Positions 26,390-34,250 of a stretch of 42,844 nucleotides of DNA are shown piece after piece (position 1 is the first letter of the stretch; each line of letters opens with the position of its first letter). Source of the stretch: an uncultured Aureispira sp. (GTDB taxonomy: Bacteria; Bacteroidota; Bacteroidia; Chitinophagales; Saprospiraceae); NCBI GenBank assembly GCA_905480485.1, contig CAJQQM010000066.1, forward strand, positions 1 to 42,844. The letters run 5' to 3'. The translations under genes were made by a program, and so were the position numbers. The notes under the pieces are model-generated. The model had not been told where the DNA came from, did no database searches, and was given only the letters and a program-made list of their open reading frames with translations.

Positions 26390-27133
26390 TTATTTGTTAT
26401 CCTGCTTGGCAAAAACCTTTTTCAGTAAATCAGTTACTCTTTTAACAGGATCTTTACGAATCATTTGTTCTTCTTTTTCGATCATCATAAATACACCATC
26501 CATCGCCTTATTGGTTACATAATCATCCAAATCTGGATTCACTTTCTCAATAAAGGGTATTTTATTATACTTGGAGATAACGGCCGTCCATGCATCAGAA
26601 GCCCCGACCTGATTGAGTGATTTTTTGATGACAGGATTAAAACTATTAAACAAGGCAGTTTTGGTCGTTTTTTTGAGGTAATTAGTACAGGCATTATCGG
26701 CACCCATTAATATATCCATCGCGTCATTAACAGTCATTGATGTAATAGCATCTACAAACACATCTTTAGCGCCAATTGCTGCATCTTCCGCAGCACGATT
26801 TAACTTTTCAACAGCCATATCAACAATTGAACCGGCCCCTATATCTCTTAGTGTTTTTTCGACCTTTTGAGCTTCGGGTGGAAACAACACTTTTACCGCA
26901 TCATTTTTCAGAAAACCATCCTTGACGGATAAGATATCTACCCCTTTTTGTGTTCCTTGGACCAAGGCTTCCTTCAGACCTTTAATAATATCATCGTTGG
27001 TCAAAGCTGCTGCGGTTGTTGAAGAACCATTTAGTGTAGTATTGACCACATCGTGCACCACGTCGCAGTTGGATAAAGTTAACAATAGAGTCAATGAACA
27101 AGTCCAGCTTGCAATTTTTTGAAATAATTTCAT
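26390..27133 (-). CDS. DUF4197 family lipoprotein
   Basis: The 247-residue protein has a lipoprotein signal with Leu-Ser-Asn-Cys (Cys23) and then the DUF4197 pattern: Ile-Ile-Lys-Gly-Leu-Lys-Glu-Ala-Leu, FLKNDAVKVLFPPEAQKVE (about 92-110), Leu-Asn-Arg-Ala-Ala-Glu-Asp-Ala-Ala, Met-Thr-Val-Asn-Asp-Ala, and Tyr-Val-Thr-Asn-Lys-Ala-Met-Asp-Gly-Val-Phe. The family is all-helical, periplasmic and of unknown function, present in many Gram-negative bacteria. It lies 85 bp after folB on the same strand and 180 bp before the T9SS-sorted gene. An inverted repeat ACAAATA/TATTTGT just past the stop (26375-26397) might form a weak hairpin. Confidence 0.88.
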   Translation of the reverse strand: MKLFQKIASWTCSLTLLLTLSNCDVVHDVVNTTLNGSSTTAAALTNDDIIKGLKEALVQGTQKGVDILSVKDGFLKNDAVKVLFPPEAQKVEKTLRDIGAGSIVDMAVEKLNRAAEDAAIGAKDVFVDAITSMTVNDAMDILMGADNACTNYLKKTTKTALFNSFNPVIKKSLNQVGASDAWTAVISKYNKIPFIEKVNPDLDDYVTNKAMDGVFMMIEKEEQMIRKDPVKRVTDLLKKVFAKQDNK

Positions 27134-27218
27134 GCTATTATATAGGATTTAGTACTGTAAAGAATGTTTATAGCTTTTCAATAAACATTCCAAAATAAAT
27201 AATGAAAGGAATTTAACG

Positions 27219-27752
27219 TTAACGATGTTCTTTGGTTTCTTTTAGCAAATGTGGTTGTAAACAGTCTAGGCATATATGAGGGCCGTATGAACGTATTAAA
27301 GAGGCTTTGGTTTCGGGGTAGACATAACCGTGTTTTGTCCAACAATCTCCTTTTTGGTGCGACAAAAAAATCCGTTTGCATTGTCCACACTGTACTTTGA
27401 AATCTTCCTCAATTTCTACATAGGCACGTTCAACCTGCCCCCCTAAAGGTGGATGCATTTTAATTACTCGTACTTTTAGATAACTAACAGTTGTGCAAAT
27501 CTGCGCAATTTTGTCAAGAATTTGTTGGGCTAAAGTTTCTATTAATTTTGCATTTTTACTCATCACTAATTTAGCAATACGGTAAATTGTTTCGTAGTTA
27601 ACGGTGCCGGCTAATTCATCCTTAGTAGCCCCTTCTTTGAAATCCACCTGCAAATAAACATCTACCCTATAGGTACCCCCTATTTGTTGTTCTTCTGCAT
27701 AATACCCATGCCGAGCTTCAAATTGCATCCCTTCTAATGCTACTAAACCCAT
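27219..27752 (-). CDS. folB: dihydroneopterin aldolase with C-terminal cysteine-rich extension
   Basis: Residues 1-118 form a complete FolB: the opening Met-Gly-Leu-Val-Ala-Leu-Glu-Gly-Met-Gln, the HGYYAEEQQIGG segment with the conserved glutamate, Thr-Val-Asn-Tyr-Glu, and the catalytic lysine in VRVIKMHPPLGG (Lys98). FolB converts dihydroneopterin to hydroxymethyl-dihydropterin and glycolaldehyde in folate synthesis. Normal FolB ends near residue 120; here about 58 residues follow, with Cys122-x2-Cys125, Cys137 and Cys161-x2-Cys164 plus nearby histidines, the arrangement of a zinc ribbon or similar metal site. The reading frame is continuous with no sign of frameshift. It starts 5 bp after the DPP-IV gene and is translated from the same transcript. 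Confidence 0.9.
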   Translation of the reverse strand: MGLVALEGMQFEARHGYYAEEQQIGGTYRVDVYLQVDFKEGATKDELAGTVNYETIYRIAKLVMSKNAKLIETLAQQILDKIAQICTTVSYLKVRVIKMHPPLGGQVERAYVEIEEDFKVQCGQCKRIFLSHQKGDCWTKHGYVYPETKASLIRSYGPHICLDCLQPHLLKETKEHR

Positions 27753-27757
27753 TGTTT

Positions 27758-29941
27758 CTAATTTAGCTTTTCATCGATATAGCTTAATACTTTGTTGATT
27801 AGGTGCACCCTATCTTTACCGCGCACATTGTGTTGATGCATTGGATACGGGAAAAAATCGACTAATTTTCCGGCTTCCACAAATGCCTTTATCAAACTAT
27901 AATTATGTTGCATCAAAACAACATCATCCACTGTACCGTGAATTAAAAGTAAATCACCTTTTAGCTGATCGACATAATTTTTAAGCTGTGTATTGCGATA
28001 ACCCTCTGGATTTTCTTTCGGAGTATCCATATAGCGTTCTCCATACATAATCTCATAATAGCTCCAATCCGTAACAGGACCGCCGGCAACCCCCACTTTA
28101 AATACATCGGGATATTTCAACATTAGGGAACTAGTCATAAATCCGCCATACGACCATCCGTGCACGGCCATTTTTTCGCTATCTACATAAGGAAGTTTTT
28201 TAAGATAGTCGACACCTACCATCTGATCTTTCATTTCAAGCGTACTCAAGTTGCGGTGAATGCAATTTTCAAATTCAAAGCCACGATTGGAGGAACCACG
28301 GTTATCGAGCGTAAACACAATATACCCCTTATTGGCGGCATGATACATCCAAAGACTAGCTCCAGCTAACCAATTATTTTTGACCATTTGAGCATGTGGC
28401 CCTCCGTATACGTAAACCAAAACGGGATACTTTTTGGTTGGATCAAAATCGTATGGTTTAATCATACGGGCATGCAAATCGGTACCGTCTTCAGCTTTAA
28501 GGCTTAAAATTTCTGGACTTGATACAGCGTAGCCCTCTAAGGGATTGGCTGCCTTATGAAGAGCTTGCAAAAGATTCCCATTCAAATCGAGGGTCCGAAT
28601 TACTTTGGCCTGCGCTATATCCGAATAGCTATCTATTAGATAATTACCCGACGAAGACATACTAAAACTGTGGACACCATCTTCTTTAACAATCCGCTTA
28701 GGAGCTTGATTGGCTGTTAGATCAGCTGTATATAGTGTAGTGTTTAATCCGCTTGGATCTGTTCCTTTTACCACTATTTTTTTTTGAGAAGCATCGAGTC
28801 CTAGAATATCTAAACAGAGCCAATTGCCCTTGGTTACCTGACCTAGAAGTTCTCCTTTGGTGTTGTAGCGATATAAGTGCATAAATCCATCCCGTTCCGA
28901 CCACCATAGAAATTCATTTTTGTTGTTGGGCAGAAACCAAACAGGATGCTCCGGTTCAACATATTTAGGGTGTTTCTCTTCTAGCAAAGTTGCTATAAAA
29001 TTGCCAGTTTGGGCTTCGTATTGTTGCAGCCAAATATGATTTTGAGCTCGATTGACTACTACCACGTACACATACTGACCTGCCGGCCCCCATCCTACAT
29101 TCGTCAAATATTGATCTTTAGGTCCCGTTACTTTTAAATAAACTACGGCCCCTGTCGATGCATGAAAAACACCCACTTTAGACTGTTCACTTTTTTGACC
29201 TGCCATTGGGTATTTGATCGACTTTAGGGTTCCTGGTGTTGTCGTAATATCCAACAAAGGATAATCTGCTACATTCGTCTCATCCTTTTGATAAAAAGCC
29301 AAATGTTGTCCGTCCGGTGACCAAAAAGTACCTTTACTGATACCAAATTCGTATCGTGCAATCGCCTGACCCGACACAATATTGGGGTCTTTTGATGCTG
29401 TCACTGAAACAGTCTCTCCTGATTTTGTTTGAACAAATAGGTTATTAGACTTGGTGTAAGCAAGGTGCCCGGATACTGGATGAAAGTCGATATTATTCGC
29501 CTTTGGATATTCACGCTTAGCTTTTAGTTGTAAATCCTTTTCATTGTTTGAGCTAATTAATCCTTTTCTTTTCAATTGTTTTGGAGCTAATTGAATAGAA
29601 TAACGTGTATTCTGATGCATAAAACTGAAACTGATGGCAGATTCCCATTTAATACGAGGAAAACGCTTCAATTTTAAGCCTGTAACACTGTTGAGTTCAG
29701 TAAGCGTACAAATTACTTCCTCTACAGGTGCTTTCGCTCTTGTTTTTATTAATCTTGTGTTGTCTTCAGAGACTTTTGAATAAGCATCCATGCCTTTTAT
29801 CCACATCAATTGATTGATTTCGCTTGGATAAAACTGACGCCATTGTCCCATTACTGAAGCCTCAAGGTCGAGCTCTTCAAGTTGTGCTTTTGCAGTAAAA
29901 ACTCCTATAAAAAGAAGAAAACTTAGGCTAACAAACTTCAT
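27758..29941 (-). CDS. S9 family prolyl peptidase, dipeptidyl-peptidase IV type
   Basis: The 727-residue protein has a signal peptide (1-19), a DPP-IV N-terminal beta-propeller (about 95-450), and a C-terminal alpha/beta-hydrolase domain. The catalytic triad can be placed: Ser597 in GWSYGGFM, Asp672 in HGTVDD and His704 in MHQHNVRG. Asp-Glu-Thr-Asn near residue 225 follows the propeller residues that bind the peptide N-terminus in the family. The enzyme removes X-Pro or X-Ala dipeptides from exported peptides and is probably periplasmic or surface-associated; there is no lipobox. It is co-transcribed with folB 5 bp downstream, with no obvious functional link. Length and motifs are normal. Confidence 0.94.
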   Translation of the reverse strand: MKFVSLSFLLFIGVFTAKAQLEELDLEASVMGQWRQFYPSEINQLMWIKGMDAYSKVSEDNTRLIKTRAKAPVEEVICTLTELNSVTGLKLKRFPRIKWESAISFSFMHQNTRYSIQLAPKQLKRKGLISSNNEKDLQLKAKREYPKANNIDFHPVSGHLAYTKSNNLFVQTKSGETVSVTASKDPNIVSGQAIARYEFGISKGTFWSPDGQHLAFYQKDETNVADYPLLDITTTPGTLKSIKYPMAGQKSEQSKVGVFHASTGAVVYLKVTGPKDQYLTNVGWGPAGQYVYVVVVNRAQNHIWLQQYEAQTGNFIATLLEEKHPKYVEPEHPVWFLPNNKNEFLWWSERDGFMHLYRYNTKGELLGQVTKGNWLCLDILGLDASQKKIVVKGTDPSGLNTTLYTADLTANQAPKRIVKEDGVHSFSMSSSGNYLIDSYSDIAQAKVIRTLDLNGNLLQALHKAANPLEGYAVSSPEILSLKAEDGTDLHARMIKPYDFDPTKKYPVLVYVYGGPHAQMVKNNWLAGASLWMYHAANKGYIVFTLDNRGSSNRGFEFENCIHRNLSTLEMKDQMVGVDYLKKLPYVDSEKMAVHGWSYGGFMTSSLMLKYPDVFKVGVAGGPVTDWSYYEIMYGERYMDTPKENPEGYRNTQLKNYVDQLKGDLLLIHGTVDDVVLMQHNYSLIKAFVEAGKLVDFFPYPMHQHNVRGKDRVHLINKVLSYIDEKLN

Positions 29942-30039
29942 ATTTATGCGGTTTAATAGTACTAATTTCGGACTGAAGATGTCCTGTTGAAAATTAAAAA
30001 TTTAAATCAGAATTGAATATCAGTAGATAAATGCAAGCA

Positions 30040-30240
30040 TCATTCCATAATTTTTTGAACACGCCCGACTGCACCACATTCTAAGCGAACTTTGATACCA
30101 TGCGGATGATACTTGCTGTTGGTTAGTAATTTTTCTACAATACCATAGGTTAACCGACCCGAGGCTTGATCTTTTTTTAGAACAATTGCAACCTCAATAC
30201 CTAAACTTATGTGGCTTCTTTGCTTACCATCAAGCTGCAT
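30040..30240 (-). CDS. YwbE family small protein
   Basis: The 66-residue protein aligns over its whole length with the YwbE family (DUF2196). Recognisable segments are Ser-Leu-Gly-Ile-Glu-Val-Ala-Ile-Val, LKKDQASGRLTYGIVEKLLT and HPHGIKVRLECGAVGRVQ. The family is a compact beta protein resembling a KOW or OB-like RNA-binding fold, with unknown function. It starts 4 bp after the stop of the DEAD-box helicase on the same strand, so the two are almost certainly translated from one transcript, consistent with an RNA-related role. It is followed by 98 bp before the DPP-IV gene. Confidence 0.9.
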   Translation of the reverse strand: MQLDGKQRSHISLGIEVAIVLKKDQASGRLTYGIVEKLLTNSKYHPHGIKVRLECGAVGRVQKIME

Positions 30241-30244
30241 ACTA

Positions 30245-31531
30245 TCAACTTTTTTTATTCGATTTGTTGTTCTGAGATGAGGATTTATTACTTCTTTTGT
30301 GCCCTCCTTTTTTTCGATGCTGATTGCCTTTGTTAGAGGATTTATGGTGTTTTTTTCCTTTGTGTGGTCCCGATCTTGTATTGACTTTATAACTAGGACC
30401 AGCGCCCAAAAATTCAGGCATTTGCATCAAGGGAATAGATGATTCGATTAGTTTTTCGATGCGCGAAAACTTATACATATCATCCTGATTGACCAAACTC
30501 AGTGCAACACCTGTTGTGGAAGCCCTCGCAGTTCTGCCTACGCGATGTACATAATCGGCAGCATCTCCAGGGACATCAAAATTAATCACTAAGTTAATAT
30601 CTTTTATATCTACTCCCCTACTCAAAACATCAGTGGCTACTAAAATTCGCACACTCTTCTGCTTAAAATTTAAGAGTACTTTTTCGCGTTCAGACTGTTC
30701 TAAATCGGAGGAGATTCCAGCAACAGCGTATTTTTCTTTGCGTAAAGAACGGACTATATCGCTTACTTTTCGTTTTGTCGACGAAAAAATAAGAATACGC
30801 TCGTACTCGGGTTTGTCCGATAAAAGATGATGAATAAGACTATTCTTCTGATTGTCGTATACCATGTAAGCCGCCTGTAGGACGCCTTCAGCAGGCTTGG
30901 CTAAGGCTATATTGATAGATTGTGGATTTTCTAAAATTTGCTTAGCTAACTTACGCATTTTAGGCGCCATCGTGGCACTAAACATCAAATTCTGACGTTT
31001 TGCCGGAAGATAGGATATAATTTTTTGAATATCATCCAAAAAACCCATATCAAGCATTCGGTCGGCCTCATCCAAAATTAGGTGTTCAACGTCGCCAAAT
31101 TTGACATATCCAAGGTTGAGATGCGATATGAGTTTGCCAGGAGTTGCTACAATAATATTACCTCCTTGAGTGAGGGCTCTTTTTTGTTGAGCAAAATCGT
31201 CTCCTCCACTTCCTCCGTAAACAGCAATAGAACTGACCCCCACAAAATAAGCAAATCCTTGGATTTGTTTTTCTATTTGAATAGCCAACTCCCTAGTCGG
31301 ACAAATCACTAATGTATTGATTTTTTCGGTGGGATTTTCAGCCAATTTGTGCAGAATGGGCAAAATAAAAGCTGCTGTTTTACCCGTACCTGTTTGGGCA
31401 CAGGCTATCAAATCTTGTCCTTGTAAAATTATTGGAATAGCTTGTTCTTGTATCGGTGTCGCATCGACAAATCCCATGTAATCTAGAGCATCCAACAATT
31501 CGTAATCGAGTTCTAATTCCTCAAATGTCAT
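30245..31531 (-). CDS. DEAD-box ATP-dependent RNA helicase, RhlE type
   Basis: The 428-residue protein has all helicase motifs in order: Q motif region near 20-28, motif I AQTGTGKT (45-52), Pro-Thr-Arg-Glu-Leu, DEAD (in LILDEADRMLDMGF), SAT, and motif VI HRVGRTAR. A basic tail of about 50 residues rich in Lys, Ser, Gly and His follows the core, as in RhlE-like enzymes that act on rRNA and structured mRNA. Cold-adapted or ribosome-assembly functions are known for relatives, but no specific role can be read here. It is first of the helicase-YwbE unit. The 176-bp gap upstream separates it from the era operon. Confidence 0.93.
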   Translation of the reverse strand: MTFEELELDYELLDALDYMGFVDATPIQEQAIPIILQGQDLIACAQTGTGKTAAFILPILHKLAENPTEKINTLVICPTRELAIQIEKQIQGFAYFVGVSSIAVYGGSGGDDFAQQKRALTQGGNIIVATPGKLISHLNLGYVKFGDVEHLILDEADRMLDMGFLDDIQKIISYLPAKRQNLMFSATMAPKMRKLAKQILENPQSINIALAKPAEGVLQAAYMVYDNQKNSLIHHLLSDKPEYERILIFSSTKRKVSDIVRSLRKEKYAVAGISSDLEQSEREKVLLNFKQKSVRILVATDVLSRGVDIKDINLVINFDVPGDAADYVHRVGRTARASTTGVALSLVNQDDMYKFSRIEKLIESSIPLMQMPEFLGAGPSYKVNTRSGPHKGKKHHKSSNKGNQHRKKGGHKRSNKSSSQNNKSNKKS

Positions 31532-31707
31532 GAAAGCGTTGTTAATTTAGTTTAGTTAAAGACTAGGGTAACCAATACCTTAGTTTAGCCTTTAGGTTAT
31601 TGAGCTACAAAGTACTATTTTTTTGTGAGAAATTAGATTTTTGACAAATAATAGCCCTAGTATAAACTTAATATCCGGCATCTCTATCTAAACAGCAAAG
31701 GCGGCTA

Positions 31708-32469
31708 TCAAGGTGCTTTACCGACGGATATATTGAATTTCTGATGAATTGATGCCTGAACCGTCCCTATTTCGGCTGCCTGGTATTCGCTTGAAAGGAT
31801 TAAATCATAGGGTTTGCTTGGTACAGACAACTGCTTAATTTGAACTCCATCTGTAGAAATCAGATTTGAATGCAACCATTTTTTTAAAGGGACTTTTTGG
31901 TTAATTAATAATTTTTTAACCACCCAAAAAGGAACAGTCCCTCCTTTTTTATAATTACCGATAGCATAATTGCGCATCAAGACAGAACCTCCTGCAGGTA
32001 CGCATATCGCTCTAAAACTATGCTCAACCCCTTTAAATTCTAACTCAATCAATGATTTATTGCTAGCCTCGTAGCGGTAAGCACTGAATATTTGTTCCGA
32101 TTTAGTAGCCACAAAAAGCCCTGTGGAAGGCAAGGCTTGTTGATGCGCGGCAGGCATCAAATACCACATATCTATATTGTGATTGTTTTGGATCAATAAT
32201 TTAACGCGAACCCCTTTTACCGGCACCTTTGATTCGGGCTGTTCGTCTTCTGATACCTGTTGATAGAGCAGGCGAATGGATGATTTTTGGTGCGGGTTTG
32301 TTTTTTTAGGAGTTAAAGCGCGCAATCGACGGCGTCTCTTTCTTTCTTCTTTGATTTCTGCATTTTTCTTTAGTTCTTCAAACTCGACATTACTATTGTT
32401 AATTTGACCAACTGCTGTATTGACACACACTACAAACAAGGTTAGAAAAATAATCTTTAGATCATTCAT
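31708..32469 (-). CDS. secreted hypothetical protein co-operonic with era
   Basis: I start the gene at the ATG at 32469, giving 253 residues, because a signal peptide (Met-Asn-Asp-Leu-Lys ... Ala-Val-Gly-Gln) begins exactly there and the start then lies 2 bp after the preceding stop; the frame extends 25 codons further upstream into that gene. After the signal comes a strongly basic segment (about 30-60, many Lys and Arg). A beta-rich globular part of about 170 residues follows, with Ala-Pro-type turns and no Cys motif. I do not recognise the family; a resemblance to Bacteroides TraN-like proteins is too weak to use. It is the last gene of a four-gene unit with era. Confidence 0.75.
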   Translation of the reverse strand: MNDLKIIFLTLFVVCVNTAVGQINNSNVEFEELKKNAEIKEERKRRRRLRALTPKKTNPHQKSSIRLLYQQVSEDEQPESKVPVKGVRVKLLIQNNHNIDMWYLMPAAHQQALPSTGLFVATKSEQIFSAYRYEASNKSLIELEFKGVEHSFRAICVPAGGSVLMRNYAIGNYKKGGTVPFWVVKKLLINQKVPLKKWLHSNLISTDGVQIKQLSVPSKPYDLILSSEYQAAEIGTVQASIHQKFNISVGKAP

Positions 32470-32471
32470 AA

Positions 32472-32831
32472 TTAAAAATCTGGGCTTGGCAGTATTCGAG
32501 AGAAGTCCCAGCCTTGGGCATCCGCTTCTTCTTTTATCATCCAAGCATTATTAATCAACTGAGCTTCTTGTTCAGAAGTATGAGTAGGAAACATCGGCAA
32601 AACCAAGGTAAAATCATCCGCATAAACCAACCCTAGCGATTGTACAATTGACTTGGCTTGCAACACCGCTTCTTTTATTGAAGGACAGTTCATTATTGTA
32701 AAATCCCCTGATGCCTGCAGTTGGTCGTTGTAAGTTTGTAAGCCTAAGCGCACCTGAAAGGGGGCATCTGTAGTAGGTAGGATTAAAAACAACAATGAAC
32801 GCGCTTTAATAGCAGGTTTTTGAGCAATCAT
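32472..32831 (-). CDS. hypothetical protein, 119 aa, co-operonic with era
   Basis: No family is recognised. The protein has no signal peptide and reads as a small alpha/beta domain: a strand Ser-Leu-Leu-Phe-Leu-Ile-Leu-Pro, a central helix (about 50-65), a second strand Asp-Asp-Phe-Thr-Leu-Val-Leu-Pro and a C-terminal helix ending in Pro-Asp-Phe. It starts 21 bp after era and ends 2 bp before the secreted gene, so it is tightly embedded in the operon. The tight spacing and typical codon use support it as a real gene. Confidence 0.7.
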   Translation of the reverse strand: MIAQKPAIKARSLLFLILPTTDAPFQVRLGLQTYNDQLQASGDFTIMNCPSIKEAVLQAKSIVQSLGLVYADDFTLVLPMFPTHTSEQEAQLINNAWMIKEEADAQGWDFSRILPSPDF

Positions 32832-32852
32832 AACCGCCTTTTTTTAAATATG

Positions 32853-33755
32853 TTATTCTTTGTATCCAAATGTTTTGAGCATAAGATCATCATTCCTCCA
32901 ATTGTCTTTAACTTTGACAAAAAGTTCTAAATATACCCGAGCATCCAAAAATTTCTCGATAGCATATCGAGCATCAGTTCCAAGTTTTTTGATGGCAGCT
33001 CCTTTTTTTCCGATGATAATATTTTTCTGGCTTTTACGAGAGACATAAATCATTGCATGAATTCGAATCAAGTTTTTGTTTGGATCCGGGTCTTCTGTAA
33101 ATTCATCCACTACTACTTCACAAGCATAGGGAATCTCTTGATAATAATTCATTAGTAATTTCTCCCGAATAATTTCGGAGACAAAAAAGCGCTCTGGACG
33201 ATCGGTAAATTGATCTTTGGGATAAAAAACAGGGCCTTCAGGTATATCGGCTAGAAGTTGATTGAACAAATAATCAGTCCCTCTTTTTTGGATGGCTGCA
33301 ATCGGAATTACCTCTTTGAAGTCTGCTTTATCTTTCCAGGTAGCTATTTTGTGAAACAAAACTGAATCACTGACTAAATCAATTTTATTTATCACTAGGT
33401 ATAAAGGCACTTCTACGCTTTCTAATTTTTTGAACAGAGGGTTTTCCACATCATAATCCTCTTGCACGTCTACCACCAACATCATTACATCGGCATCTTT
33501 AAAAGAACCGGATACAAATTTATTCATGGACTCTTGCATCTTGTAGGAAGGGTCTTTGATAAAACCTGGAGTATCAGAAAAAACAAGTTGATAATCAGTA
33601 TCACTAACGATGCCAATAATTCTATGCCGAGTGGTTTGAGGCTTGTTGGTTATGATAGACATTCGTTCGCCCACAAGGGCATTCATCAAGGTAGATTTAC
33701 CTACGTTAGGACGGCCTATAATATTGACAAATCCCGAGCGATGTTTTTTTTCCAT
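32853..33755 (-). CDS. era: GTPase Era
   Basis: The 300-residue protein is a complete Era. The G motifs are GRPNVGKS (14-21), Thr42 in PQTTRHRI, DTPG (61-64) and NKID (123-126). The C-terminal KH domain carries the GKKGAAIKKLG loop and ends in the conserved WRNDD. Era binds the 3' end of 16S rRNA and acts in small-subunit maturation, and it is essential in many bacteria. It is preceded at 22 bp by a small membrane protein gene and followed by two unknown genes on the same strand. The first gene of the unit has a well-placed -7 box upstream. Confidence 0.96.
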   Translation of the reverse strand: MEKKHRSGFVNIIGRPNVGKSTLMNALVGERMSIITNKPQTTRHRIIGIVSDTDYQLVFSDTPGFIKDPSYKMQESMNKFVSGSFKDADVMMLVVDVQEDYDVENPLFKKLESVEVPLYLVINKIDLVSDSVLFHKIATWKDKADFKEVIPIAAIQKRGTDYLFNQLLADIPEGPVFYPKDQFTDRPERFFVSEIIREKLLMNYYQEIPYACEVVVDEFTEDPDPNKNLIRIHAMIYVSRKSQKNIIIGKKGAAIKKLGTDARYAIEKFLDARVYLELFVKVKDNWRNDDLMLKTFGYKE

Positions 33756-33777
33756 AGTATTGAAATTGTGCTGTACC

Positions 33778-34155
33778 TCAAGAATATTTCCCTCGGTATC
33801 TATTTTTCTTTTGTTCTCCTAATATTAAATCTCTGCAATACTTACCACACAACATCCCCAAACCACCCAAAATGCCGCCAATTAGCAGGGTGGGAATAAA
33901 GGGATCAAACTTTAGCAATGCGGCCATTTTTGTAGACAATTGACTTTGGTTCTGAAAATCAAGACAATAGGCATATAGGCCAAAAAAAAGAACCCCGCCA
34001 ATAAACCCACTCAAAAAACTCTGAAAGCCGTGCAATTGTAGCCCAAACCCTACTGCTAAAGCAATAACAAACAAGCCCCACCATCCGACAAAAGTCCCGA
34101 AATAGCCTAAGAGAAGCAAAAGACCGATTGCATAAATATTTTTTTTCATTTCCAT
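33778..34155 (-). CDS. small integral membrane protein, 125 aa
   Basis: No family is recognised. Four hydrophobic segments can be seen at about residues 8-24, 27-42, 48-66 and 88-107, with a basic C-terminal tail, so it is a multi-pass inner-membrane protein of four helices. Two in-frame ATGs, at 34155 and 34149, both fit; the second begins Met-Lys-Lys and is the more usual arrangement. It is first of the era transcript, 22 bp upstream of era. A candidate promoter and a palindrome lie just upstream. Confidence 0.75.
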   Translation of the reverse strand: MEMKKNIYAIGLLLLLGYFGTFVGWWGLFVIALAVGFGLQLHGFQSFLSGFIGGVLFFGLYAYCLDFQNQSQLSTKMAALLKFDPFIPTLLIGGILGGLGMLCGKYCRDLILGEQKKNRYRGKYS

Positions 34156-34173
34156 GCTTTTAACATCAACAAG

Positions 34174-34188
34174 TGTAATCTGATTACA
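34174..34188. promoter_or_regulatory. 15-bp palindrome at the era operon start, possible operator
   Basis: TGTAATC-T-GATTACA has two perfect 7-base arms around one base. It abuts and overlaps by two bases the -7 box of the minus-strand promoter and covers the expected transcription start, where a bound repressor would block initiation. The regulator is unknown. Confidence 0.4.
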
Positions 34189-34194
34189 AATTTA
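34187..34194 (-). promoter_or_regulatory. candidate -7 promoter box of the era operon
   Basis: Read on the minus strand the site is TAAATTTG, an exact TAnnTTTG match, 32-38 bp upstream of the two possible ATG codons of the first gene. The distance is typical. A -33 TTG at the expected spacing is not clear. Confidence 0.45.
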
Positions 34195-34250
34195 AGAGAA
34201 TAATCCTATTAATTGTATAAAATTAAAAAAAGAGTCAAATGACAAAGCAT

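Noticed and set aside
31708-32469. Conjugative-transposon TraN-like protein
   Set aside because: Only a vague resemblance in layout, no other transfer genes and a setting beside era.
32470-32544. Upstream start for the secreted gene at 32544
   Set aside because: It would overlap the preceding gene and put 25 residues before an obvious signal peptide starting at 32469.
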